From Deuterostichococcus epilithicus (taxonomy: Eukaryota; Chlorophyta; Trebouxiophyceae; Prasiolales; Stichococcaceae): 64,000 nt of DNA. The stretch spans positions 186,001-250,000 of the forward strand of contig JAVTLE010000015.1 in the NCBI GenBank assembly GCA_033439295.1. Reading direction: 5' to 3'. This document shows positions 12,912 through 24,532 of this stretch, in pieces; within the stretch, counting starts at the first letter, position 1, and each line of letters starts with the position of its first letter. The position numbers and the translations under genes were made by a program. Under the pieces are notes generated by a model. It was not told the DNA's origin. It ran no database searches and saw only the letters and a program-made list of their open reading frames with translations.

Positions 12912-15900
12912 TCATGTCAGGTCTATGACGACTGCATCGTCAGACTCACGCCGCCGCTTGCGCGATACCTGCATTGCTTCCTGCCCTCCACCTGTCGACG
13001 CTATTGCAGCAACCCCGCCATGCTCGGCGTCGCCGCCCCCGCCGCCGCATCCACTGCCAGCGGGCCCTGCGCCGCCGTTCTGCACGCTGCGCTGGCTGCC
13101 TAGCCCGCCGTCATAGCCGCCAGACGCGCTGCCGGCGTTGCCGCCGCCGCTTGTCACGATAGAGTCCCCCGGTCGCACGTCGTCATCAGAATCCAGCAGC
13201 GGCGCCGCCAGATCCTCTGGTGAGAGTCCCGCCGGCAGGCCGGCAGCCACTTGCCGGCTGCCGCCGCCAAGGGTCCCTGCCGGCTGGCCGCCGACAAAGA
13301 GCTGCCGTCGTGCGCTGCTCGCGCCCCGCGGCTGACTGCTGCCGGCGCCTGTCCCGGCCTCGCCGCCTCCGCCAGCGTGCTGCGGTGTGCCCTGCGGGCG
13401 GCTGGGCCCGCCGGCGACGGCCAGCGTCTGCCGTTGCAAGGACGCTGCAGGGGACGATGGACCGACGGAGGCGCCAGGTCCGGGCAACGTGGCTGCACCG
13501 CTGAGCTGCCGCGGCGCCCACGTCGAGAACTGCGCCGCGCTGCCCATGTTGAGGCCTGCGTTGATCGGTGAAGGATGGTCGGCAGTGCGCTAGCGATGAC
13601 CCACACCGGTGCCAACACGCTGGCTCCATTCAACAGCAACTCGGCAGGGCCCTCGGGATTGAGGTCATCGTCCAGGACCTGTGCCGGTCCGTGTTTGAGG
13701 ACACCAGTGGCCAAGGCGCTGGGTGCACTCGAAACCAGCTCGGCAGGGCGTGCCCAGGACGCAGCTTCCATAGCTCATCGCAATCCACAGCCCTTCTGTT
13801 TCGAGGAGGTGTAGTCTCTGAGACAGCTGAACAGGTCGCTGCCGCCACCAGGCGCGGGTCCTGCAGACGTTGGAAAGTGTGACGCACCTGTGGCAGTGCC
13901 TGCGAGGTTGCCGTCCAGCATCGAGCCCACCACATTCAGCTTGGCCCTGCGAGCGCCGATGATGGAAAAGGTGGCTGTGAGGATGCAGTTTTGTGGTCCT
14001 AAGCTGAGGCAGACCACTCCCAAGCCGGAGGACCAAGCAAGGCACCCATGCCACCGAGCCTGCGGAGGGCTGCTCAGTCGGCCATGGACGCAGTTTCGCT
14101 CAATGAAACTGTAAAAGAGAACCTCCCAGGCAGGCACGGCAAAGCAGACTGAGTTGCACCAGCCACAGGCCACAGGTCGCGACTCGCACCTGACGACGGG
14201 CCAAATGATGTCGTCGATGGTGCCAGGCGCGTGGAGGTAGTGCACCTCGATGCTGCCAGCCTGGCCCAGCCGGTGCGCTCGATCCTCCGCCTGGATGAGC
14301 TGCGCCGGCGTCCACACCAGCTCTGCGAAAACCACTGCCTCCGCCCGCGTGAGCGTGATGCCCACCTGCAGCATCGCACAGCATGACATGCCTTCACAGG
14401 ACAGATGAAAGCGAGCTGCACCTGCCGAGCAGACCAGCTTTGCAAAAGCTGCCGCATCTTCCCGCAATGTCGTGAGGAACACCTGCAAACAGGGCATTGG
14501 CAACACAGTGTTTTGACGAATTAGCAGGGTGCCCAGCTTTGAGTAGGCTCGCAACTCTGCACTCATCCGTGTGACTGCTACCTGCAGCCTTGACACTGAC
14601 GACAGCAGGATATTGGTGCTGCAATGGAGAGCCACCTCGCCCGAGGTTCACGATCACGAGGTCCAGCAGTGAGGGCATGATTCGGCTGTCCACGTGCGCT
14701 GCATCTATCTGTCCAGCCCAGCCGCGCAGGGACCCGTCTAACCCCAGCTTGGCAGGCAGGAGAGCCAGCAAAGGCAGCGCAGGTCTGCCCTGCCTGGTTG
14801 CAATTCTGTCGCAGATCAGATGACATGAGGTCTGATCCAGTCAACACATGCCACTTGCCCCCGGACCATGGTGGACATCAGCGCCAGGCGGCAATCGGCG
14901 CTACACCGGAACTCATCCATAACAGGCTCTGCCGTCGCGGTGCCAAACGCAATCGCCCAAGATTCTTTGGGCAGGAGCAGCAGCAGCAGCTCCCACCCCG
15001 GCGGCAGTGATGGACAGCAGCGCCACGCGGCAGTCGGCGCTGTCCTGAAACTCGTCCACAGACCGCTTGCGGGCCACGTCGGGGGTGCCGCCATCGATAC
15101 GCACGCCGTGGCGCCCTGGCTGCCCCGTCATGCAGGCCGCCTGCAGCGCGTCCAGCACCGCAGTGTGGTGCGCAAACACTAGCAGCTTCACGCCTGCGGC
15201 AGATTTCAAAGTGTAAATCATTGCAGCCATTTCAGATGTTGAGCATTGCAGCCAGAACATTTGCATGGCGTCTTGTCACAGTGTGGTGTGCAAGCACAAG
15301 CATGACACCTGCACGAGAAACCGGAAAGAAGCTGATTCATTGCGGTGTCAAAAATGCTGTGCCCGAGCATCGGGTTCATCAAGCTGTCTGAATGACATCC
15401 ATTGCCATGGTAGGTGCCAACACCCGCAGTCTCACGCCGGCAGATGTCAGACAGCGTCAGACGTGGAGTGGCAAAGATGACGTGCGCATTGCGTGATTGG
15501 TGCGAGGGACTGATCAATTCAAGCGCTCTGGAGCGGCTGCCCGCCAGTGCAGACTTCTTCACCAATCATTGCGCATTCTTCACGCCAAATCAGCAGATCG
15601 GCCGATGCCCACAACCTGGACAGGCAGTTGACATCCCACCTCGGTCCAGCAGCTCGTTGACATGGTCCGCCGTCGGCGCCGCCTTGGCGTCGCCGCTGGC
15701 GCCGTAGAACTTGTTCAGCAGCACCTGCCGCCGCCGGTATGCCTCCTCAGGGCGCAGCGACGAGTTGTCGGCCACCGCCGCCATCTCCTTCTGAATTGCC
15801 ACCAGATCCTGCAGAAGGCAGAACCGGAATCTGTTGCCCTTCCCCTTCAGACACTGAGTTGCAGGCCACCGCCGCCATCTCCTTCGATTCTGGGTTACCA

Positions 15901-18900
15901 TCAGTTGTGCATAGACAATCAGGGAGCGATTTACGGGCGCAGTCCGACTCAGCCCACATCAACCCGTCAGCAGACAGCTCGGCGCGGGCAGCGGCGCTGT
16001 TTCAAGCTCCGCTCTGGATGTCGTGCGATGCTTGCAATGATGGGCGTCGGCACAACACCGGGGCTCCAGAGCTCGTCTCCTACATCAGATCTCTGCAACC
16101 ACTGTCCACAGACCATGGCAGACGGTTAGAGTCATGTCACACCTTGAAGTGCGAGGGATCCGGCAGGATGGGCACACGCATACGGCGCTTTGGGGGTAGC
16201 TCGGACAGTACCTCTTGCTTTAGACGTCGCACCATGCCTGCCGCCTGCAGATCACGCCACAAGTCATCATTCATGGGTGAAGCCAAGTTCCACAGCTGTA
16301 GCCCCAGGATTTAGACTGCAAAATAATGGCCTTAGGCTGCATTTATTGTTTCGGCGGCGAGCGCGGTGTTTGCTGACCTGTGCATGCCACCAGCTGCCAC
16401 ACTTAGCCCTGAAGCCAGATCAGACTATCGCGACCAGAAGCAGACCGTGGCTGCTGCAAGCACCGCCGAATTTTGTTGCACAGCATGGAAGGTGTTATTG
16501 CAGACGAGCTGGTTATGGCACCTTGCAAACAGCATACCGTCCCTCGCACACGAGACCGAAGCAGGCTCCAGCGCATGCCGCAGCAGCAGCGGAAGAGTCT
16601 ACGCACCTCGAGAACCGCGTGCAGCTCGGGGACGTTTGCCGAACCGCTGTACTGGGTGCCGTACCCAAAGCGCGCCGGCTGCGGGTCGCAGTAGCGGCCG
16701 CCAAAGGTGGACAGTGCCCCCAAGCCGCCCCTGGTCAGCATGTCCAGCTGCAGGGCAGGGGGCGTCGACAAGCAATAAGCCCGGCGAATGAGCTCGAGGC
16801 TCGGGCAGAGTGAAGCTAGCCACAGTGACTGAAAATTCTAGATGGCTCGTTGTAGGAGCAGAATGCCCTTCAAAAACAGTGCGATTCGTGACAACTCACA
16901 AAGGGTCGGGCACTTGCTTGAACTCAAAGCATGGGCACAGGGGCGACAGCTCGGTCGACTCAGTGGCCTGCGCAACTTCCCAGCCTGGCTGTACAATCCA
17001 CACAGCCAGGCTGAGCATGTGGCGCGTGAAGCCGCTGAGTGCCAGACTGCCCCTGCTGAAGGCCCGACTTCTAGCAGTTGATGGCAAACCATGGTAAACA
17101 TGCAGGAACCCGAAGGCCGCCTACACCCTACGGACCCCTGTTCGTACGCTGAGACTGACAGGATAGAGGATGTTCCGCCATGCATGTCCTCGGAGCACAA
17201 TGGTTCTGTGCACACCTGGGGATACAGCTCAATGGGACGAGACAGCGCAGGCGTGCCGGTGATGAGAATGGCACGTGTAGCGGCTTTCACGAGCGGTGCC
17301 ACTGCCTGCAAAGTAAGAAAGGGGACTCGCCATATGTTGCCGAATTATTTCTTCATAGATAGTTTACAACAGTGGAATGCTGCGCTGCTTGCTGCATCCG
17401 ACACTATTTGCAAGAGCGCTAAAGCAGTATTGTTGAGCAGGCCTCAAGACCACGAGAGAAGCCTGGACCGCTTCCAGAAGCGGTGCGAGTTGCAGGCAGC
17501 AGCAGAGCCGCCAGCTATTCAACCCAGATGTCTGCCCTGCTGAGATACTCGGCTGGTGAAATGCGGTGCCAGACCGGGGCTTGCCTGCGTGCGCTGGGCC
17601 GTGGGCGACTTGAGGGCATGGCTCTCGTCGGCGATGACGACCCCAAACTCCGCAGCAATGTCCTCAGGCAGCTTCTTGATGAGGTCATCTGAGCAGGGAG
17701 GGACAATTCCAATTCGAAGCGGGTGATGTTACAGCATGACATGGTCTGTTCTGCAACATCAAACACAGAACGATTGCCGGAAGGACAAGAGGCCTGCAAG
17801 GCTGAGCTTTGAGACAAGCAGGCGCTAGGACCGCACATGACACGATGAGCACGCGGCGTCGCTGGCGGCGCCATGCCGCCGTCAACTTCTTGCCAACGTC
17901 CTGGAGGGTCATGCCCACACACACAGTCCCAAGTTTTTTGCCGGCTTTCGCGGCGCCACAGTATCGGTGCAGACGCGACTGGAAATGCCAGGTGCAGACA
18001 GAGCGTAGCACCGCGGCCGCGGCATCGACGAGGACCAGCATCATTGCAGAACATGCGGCAGCCCAATGGCGGCACAATGGCATCGTGCAGTGGCACACCC
18101 AGTCATGGCCATTCCCATTTCTAGCTGGTGCAACGGTGGTGGCCGTGGCGTTTAGCCCCACTCAGAAGTCAACACGTCCAGCCAAAGCTGTGTGCCACAA
18201 GCAGCGGCGGAAAGGCCAACATAGAAGCGCCTCCCTGGAAACGACATGCAGAGAGTATGCTGGTGGAATGACAATACATAAAATGAGAAACTTTGCATTG
18301 GTCACACCAGGGTCGCACCTTGCCAGCGGCGACGATGGCGATCTGGTCTGGCGGCGGCAGCAGCGCGGGAGGCGCCCAGGTCAGCAGCGCGTCATACCAC
18401 TGCAGCCGCAGCGAGGAAGGGCACACGATGAGCAGCGGCCAGTCGTCCGGGAAGCACGCTGCGATGCAGATGGCCTGCGGCACAAGAGCATGCGAATCAG
18501 TGAAGTGTGCTCACTCACTTACTGCAGAAATCGGTAATGCTCCTCAATGCAAGAATTCATCGGCACTGTCCAGCTTGCATGCCAGGCGATGTTCCGTCCC
18601 CATCAACAGCTGCTACATCCTGACATCCCTACCTGCACCAATCTTGCCTGGTCACAAGTCGTCGGCCAGCACGCAGCGCTCGCATTGCTGCACTTCCCCT
18701 AAACCCTATAACTGGTTCGGGTGAATGAAGCCCCTTGAATCATCCCCCTCATACCTGCACCGTCTTGCCCAGGCCCATCTCGTCCGCCAGGAGGCAACGC
18801 CCGCCGTGCTGCACGCCCCTCTGCACGCCGGCGCGCTGGAAGGGGAACAGCCGGCCCCACACCTCCGCAGGGATGCCGCTCAGGCGCTGCTGCACGTCGC

Positions 18901-21900
18901 GCTGGTCGACTGCGAGCGCATCGTGGGAGCGTATCATCACGGCTGTCAGAACCAGGAAGCTGCAAACAGTGATGTTGGTTGTAAGGAATGCAGCGACGCG
19001 CTGCTTGCCGAGCGCTGGCGTACGACGACCACTGCATGCTTGCCAGGTTGACTGCATCCAAAGTGAAACGTTGAGACCCAACAAGAGAGGCCTTCACCTC
19101 ATAAACGGGGCAGTCCTAGACGCCACTGCCAATTTTGACCCTCAGGTTGTGACTGCCATGCAAATGCTCCAACAGCGGAGCAGCTGCCACTTGACCCAGG
19201 ATTCATGGGACAGCAGGAGGACAGCCATCGGTGTCACACAGCAGCCTTTGCCACCTTGGCGGTTAGCGGATGCTACTGCAAGAACATTGCTTTTTGCCCA
19301 ACGTCCTGCTGATGCGGGTCAGTCCGCAGGCATGGCGGTCCCAGCCAGCTGGCTGTCGCACATTGGTTCAGGTACAGCAGCAAACGATCACGGAAGGCAT
19401 CAGGTCCACGGATGGACGTGCAGAAGGGCACAACACACCGGGCAGCGCCAGACCCTACCTGCAGGCCCCGCCGCCAGCAGTTTCAGCACCTTCTGCGGCG
19501 GCTGCTTCACCTCCAGCTCCGGAAGGTTCGCTTTGATGGCCGCCACGACCGCTTTCGTCGCCGCCAGCGGAAACTCCCACAGCCGCTCGCCGGCGTTCCA
19601 GCGCAGGTCGGCCTGAGCCTCCGGGACAGACCTGCATGTGCGGGCGTGCGGCAGCAGCTCCTGCTCAGCAGCTGGCTTGTGTCAGCAGGGAGTTCCACGG
19701 CTGCTCGCCGACGTTGTGGTGCAGGTCGCCCTGAGACTCCGGCACCGAACCGCGGCGGCATCGGCAGCGATTTTCGAATCGTCAGCACACGTTCCTACAG
19801 GCGCTCGCCAAATTTCCAGCACATGTCCCCTGCGCCTCCAGCACGACCTGCAGGGCAGGCAGCGGCGGCCTTCGACTGCGGGAGGTACATGGACCCTGGG
19901 TGCAGAGTGCCCAGCCATGGTGCAGTCATGTTATGTAGGGTTCGACGGCTTGGCACAGGAGACCACCAACAGCCTGCCAGCAGGCGTCTCTGCCGGAACA
20001 AGCTTTCAAGGCTGCAGGTGGGAGCGGTGTCCTGCCAATATCGGCAGCAGCCCAAGTTCAGTGGGCCAGCCTGCTGAAGTGGCACTGCTTGTCATGTGAT
20101 GATGTCCTCAAATGCTGACCCACGTAGCCAACACGCTGCGCGGTGCGAAAGGTCACTAGACTGCTGCTCTCCGACTTGCATGCCCTGCCACAGGTGCCTA
20201 GCACCAGTAAGGTGTGGAGAGGAATGCCCGCAGAGGGCCGCCGCCGAGTCAGTTGCCAACCAGCAGTGTGTGACATGTGGGGCAGCAAATGCAGGCACGA
20301 CTTGCTTGGCGGCTAGACTTCTCTGTGCAACGAGCTGCCGGCATGACTGCTCAGGAAGAGCGCCTGCCCCGGCAGGGTACAAAGGGTGCCGTTGGTGAGC
20401 ACTGCGGGCATGGCCATACCGACAGTTGCTCCCAGCAATTGCAAATTTCAGTCGTAACAGCGCTCTAGGAAGGAAGCACACTTGACCAGGTCGATGAAGG
20501 CTTGGCTGAATGCCGTCTTGGCGCCGGCGCGCCCGTTGCCGAGCATCTGTATGGCCACTGTGCCAGCGCCTGCCCCGCCGCCGCGGCTGCCCTGCCCACC
20601 CTGTGCGCAAGATCAGACAATCAAGTGGCGAACAACCGAGACATGCGAGACCGCGAGCGACCATGTTGATCTCTGCGCTGCCTGCGCGGTAGCGCGAATA
20701 CCAGTCCCTGCCCCCGTCGCTGTGCCGCCGCCGCGACCCACTGCCCCAGCAAGGGGCGTGCACCACGCAACACATCCTGGTCCTGGCCCAGTCAAGGCCT
20801 CCGTGGCAGCGCGGCCCACACTGGCCGCCCAACTTCCATAATCAGGACAAAAAGCGCCACGACAGGTCATACTGGCGCCTTTCCGAGCGCGGCTGGTTCC
20901 ACTGCCTGCCCAAGCGCCTACCACAGCCTGCGACAGCGCTGCCCCGTCCTCCTGCAACTGCCTGGAGGCGCACAGGTGTTGAACCCACCTCCTGCGACCC
21001 ACGGGGCGGGCTGGAGAATGATGCCGGCAGCTGCCTGCCGCTGCCGGCGCTGCCGCCGGTGCCTGCACGCGGGTTGGGGCAGTCCTGCGACCAGTGCCCC
21101 TCCTGGCCGCACTTGAAGCACGCCCCCGGCGGCGAGCGCACGCCGCCGGCAGGCGATTGCCGCTGCTGCGCGGCCCCACCGCCCGGCGACCGCAAGCCAG
21201 ACGGCGTCCCAGCAGCGCCAGCGCCGCCGCCGAGGGACGCCGGCAGCGCCCTCGCGGGCGTGGCGGGGCTGCCCTGCTGCCGCGGCGGTGTCGCCGGTGT
21301 GTTCTGGTTCCCCATGGGCTGCTTCGTGTGGCGCCACTCCTGCTGCGCCGGCTGCGCCGCGGGCGTCATGCGGCCGCCAAAGTTCATTGCACGCCTGGCG
21401 CCAGAAGCGGCATCACTGCCCCCTTGCGAGCGACATGCAAAGAATATTTGTCAGCCACGAGCAGCACGACAGCAGTGTGTCGAGCACACTGGCTGTGTCG
21501 AGAGGAAATGCGGCGGCTGCATAGTGTGCATTGACACTTTCAGGCAGGGATGACTGCAGCGTGTGCCAGATGCGGCCTGCGCCGAGTGGGAGGCAGTACC
21601 TGGAGAGGGGCCAGGTGTGCCGGCGACGCCGGCATCGGCCCATGCGACAAAGCCGCAGCCGCCGGGCATCCCCAGCGAGCACATCCACGCAGGCCTGCAC
21701 AGCAGAGAGGGTAGGTCACCGCTGTCTCAAACAGCGAAGTTTGTTGAGCCCCAGGCACACTGACAACCTCCCGGGCATGGTCCTGCCGCATTTCGACAGC
21801 AGCGTGCGGGAAGGGTGGGCGAATGGAGCAGTGGTGCCTGCCTCAAGATCAACAGAGGGGAGATCAGCAGACATGGCATCCAGCGATGATCCCTCATCGT

Positions 21901-22098
21901 AGTGCAATGCTCACCTGCAGCCGCCGTATGTTCGTCATGGCATTTCACCTCAACAGTGCTGTAGGACGCCTGTGACATTCGGTGCCAGCCCTCTCACCTG
22001 CCCTCGTTCCTGCCCTTGGTGACGGTGCGCTTGACTGACGGCGAGCCGTGCGTCTTGCATGGCGGGCCCCGCCCGCCGGCGCCCGGAGGCGTCTGCAT
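12912..22098 (-). CDS. SMARCAL1: SMARCAL1-like annealing helicase with GRF and CCHC zinc fingers, HARP domain and C-terminal SIM
   Basis: SNF2-family ATPase of the fork-remodelling (annealing helicase) class, expected in the nucleus. The start at 22098 (MQTPPGAGG) is the first ATG after an in-frame TGA. The GRF finger is split: PPCKTHG...GRNEGR, then WMC...GGCGFVAWAD (about 21700-21620), with matching splice phase. A CCHC knuckle (CFKCGQEGHWSQDC) sits in the exon at about 21390-20960. HARP follows as AFSQAFIDLVK (about 20600-20480) and WNAGERLWEFPLA (about 19625-19450). Helicase motifs are LLADEMGLGKT (about 18780), LLIVCPSSLRLQW (about 18430), VVIADESHALKS (about 17600), RAILITGTPALSRP (about 17250), MVRRLKQEV (about 16230), LLVFAHHTAVLDAL (about 15170), and AEDRAHRLGQ (about 14270). 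The last exon is Gly/Ser-rich and ends ESDDAVVIDLT, a canonical SUMO-interacting motif, then TGA. Linking the GRF/CCHC exons to HARP is inference from order and strand: one splice-phase mismatch there is unresolved. Confidence 0.8.
14867..15095 (-). repeat. Exon and decayed copy (helicase C domain)
   Basis: The exon at about 15000-15095 encodes VDEFQDSADCRVALLS. A copy at about 14867-14945, just downstream on the coding strand, reads MDEFRCSADCRLALMS. The two can be aligned base by base over about 80 bases, with scattered substitutions. Confidence 0.65.
15757..15892 (-). repeat. Exon and decayed copy (helicase linker exon)
   Basis: The exon encodes QKEMAAVADNSS (about 15757-15805). A copy about 90 bases upstream on the coding strand (about 15846-15890) reads SKEMAAVACNSV. 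The core of roughly 20 bases is identical. Confidence 0.6.
19555..19860 (-). repeat. Three copies of part of a HARP exon in a row
   Basis: The functional-looking copy (about 19555-19630) reads ADLRWNAGERLWEFP on the minus strand. A second copy at about 19682-19750 gives GDLHHNVGEQPWNS, and a third at about 19797-19855 gives GDMCWKFGERL. Spacing is about 115-125 bases. The upstream copies lie in the preceding intron and look progressively decayed. Confidence 0.6.
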
Positions 22099-23160
22099 GC
22101 TGTGGCGTCTGCGATCCCTTGGGCGGCTGGCGACGATTCACTTGCCACGGTGCATTATGTAGGGCGGTGTGCGTAGCGACATCAGCCGGAAAGTTGCCGG
22201 CTGGTTGCTGGTTGCCATGCCGCCACAGGGGCGCGGCAGCTTGCTTCCGCCTGCGGCCTCGCGTCGCGTCAGCCGCCAACCGGAGCCTCTCAGCTGCAGC
22301 AAGCCGGTGCAGAAGCGCGCTCAGCAGCTCGCCCGCAAGCTTACTGCGAGAGGTCCTAGCAGGCGTCAGCGGGCATAGTGGGGACCTCTGCGTCGCGCCT
22401 CCGGGGACAAGCACGATGCTCAAGATGTTGACCTCGGCTGCAGGTGCAGGTCACTCCATGCATACGTTCAATCTCCTCCATGCATGCACTCACATCATGC
22501 ATCGAGCAATTGCACAAGGAGCACGGTTTCCTGAACACTCAGTTGGATTGAACACCTTGGACAATTCTCAACGCGCGTCCTGTCCCAGCGAAGCCTCGAA
22601 TGCACGGTCTCTCAGCGCAGGTGCGCAATTTTATCGTTGCTGCGGCTCAATCCTTGTTCAGCCGCGGTAACGAAACGCTTCAGTTGACAGATGATCACAA
22701 GCAAGAGCCTGATAACACTCAACGTGACAACAACCTGTCTTGCCAGCGACAACAGCAACTACAGTGGCGAGGTGGAGAGCCGAAACCTGGAAGGAAGGGC
22801 CGAAGGTGAGGAGGCATCACTGCATGCTGGCATGTTATGCATGCTGCGATTGGTAGCAGGACGAGTTTTTGTGCTTCATGATTTCAGTATTCTAGACCAA
22901 TTGCATCGTCGCACCAGGGAAACAACACAACATCGCTGAGATCACGAACAGTTAAGAATATTTCACGAGAACGTCTTCCAGCGCCAATGTGCAGCAAGCG
23001 CCATCTGCAGCTTCAGTCTTCAAGGCAGACTTGTTCAAGCCATGTCGTGGTTGCCAGATAAAATGTGGAAACACCCGAATCAATTCGACAGCACCCAGAA
23101 GCTACACATCATAGCACACGCCAGACATAATGTCAGATCGAGGCCGTGCGCCAAGCTTAC

Positions 23161-24532
23161 TCCTTGCGGAGGCGGTGGCGGGGGCAACAGCGGAGGCCCT
23201 GCCTCCCCTGCTGGTGCTGATGCCGCGCTGCCAGGCGCCAGGGCTCCGCCGGGCATGAAGTTCCCCGGATTGAACGGTCCCGGGGAAGTGCCGACTACTA
23301 GCGTCATGCGCGGCGGCGTGTTGATGACCGTGCCATTGAATTGCTGCGGCGGCCACGGCGCTGCGGGAGGGCGGCCCGGGCTGCTGGGCGTCTGCCCCGG
23401 CACGGCCGGCGGAGCATGCGCCAGAGTCGATATGCCGAGCGGTGTGGCCGGCGGTGCTGGCGGTTCTGTTGCTGGTGCCTGCAATGGGATTCATCATGCA
23501 TTCATCTGCTGTGGATCATGGTCATGCTTCCAAAAGACGACAGCCTGATGTTGAGCCAGATGCGGAACAGCCAGCCTCAGAGTGAGCCACCGGCAAGGTG
23601 CTCACCTGCCCTGTGCAGTTGACGTAATCACAGTTCTCATCAAAGAACAGTGCGCTGCACGGTCCACCAATGAGCTGACCGCGGTACTCGATCTTGCTCT
23701 GCAGCGTGTGCAGAGTGACATGAGTATGCATCGCCCCAGCATCCAGACGTTGAATCTGGCACGGACCGCTCCAGAGTCTGATGTCACACCAGTTTGCAGA
23801 CATGCTGTTGTGCGGTCACTGTGTGAGCAGTCCAGGGACAAGGTCAGTTCATGGGGTTCTCGGGATTCAGGGACAGTGCTTGTTCATGAGCGCGCCTGGC
23901 AGAAAAACGGCTCGCACGTGGCGTTGGGATTTGCCGCGCAGGTCACACCTGAGCAGAGGTTCCTGTGCCCAACGAGCCGCTTCCTCAATGACCCCGTAGC
24001 GAGGTGCTCAGCAGGATGCGCTGCAAACACGAAGGCGTGCTTGTGCCCGCACAGAGCGGCAATGTTTCAATACTTCAAAGGAAGCTTTGCACAGGTTGGT
24101 GCCACACTCTGGTTGTTCGAACTCACCCAGCGCAGCGCGCTCCGGGACGACCGTCCGGACACGGTTCACCGCCCGGCGCTGCAACCAGGAAAAGGCCTAC
24201 AGTTGATTTTTGCTCTGAAGACCGAATGCTGGTGTGCCCAGGGGTTGCTAACTTGCTGGCAAGCTGGTCTGCAGGTTGCCTTCTGACAGCAGGCCGCACT
24301 GTGCTGCGGTGTCTTTCGAGCCTATGATACAGGCTCAACACCGCCGAAGGTGGAGCTGTAGCAACTTTGAGTGCATTTGGATTTGGGAGGGTTGTCTCTC
24401 CATGCGGCATATTTGCACTGTGGCACAAGCCCGGCAGAAAGAGGCACCTATGCAGGTGGTTGATGGGGACTGGCAGTCCGCAACGGCCAGGAGACTCGCC
24501 AGCAGCGCCCACGCTGCAAGTGCGCCCCTCAT
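23161..24532 (-). CDS. Secreted Cys-rich and Pro-rich protein, unknown family; 3' end unresolved
   Basis: Exon 1 starts at 24532 with a clean signal peptide (MRGALAAWALLASLLAVADC) and reads on as QSPSTTC. Later exons fit in phase. One at about 24190-24132 ends in GTGAG; one at about 23955-23900 encodes TCAANPNATCEPFFCQ. The exon at 23698-23606 (31 codons, phase 0) has CSALFFDENCDYVNC, and the one at 23478-23161 (106 codons, phase 0) is Pro-rich (PATEPPAPPATPLG...PPLLPPPPPPQG). The cysteines suggest a small disulphide-bonded extracellular module followed by a wall-protein-like Pro-rich stretch. I do not recognise the family. The exon pair FFCQ/SKIEY appears joined by a GC donor (CAG/GCGCGC). 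No stop was found; one or more further exons may lie between 23160 and 22200. Confidence 0.5.
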
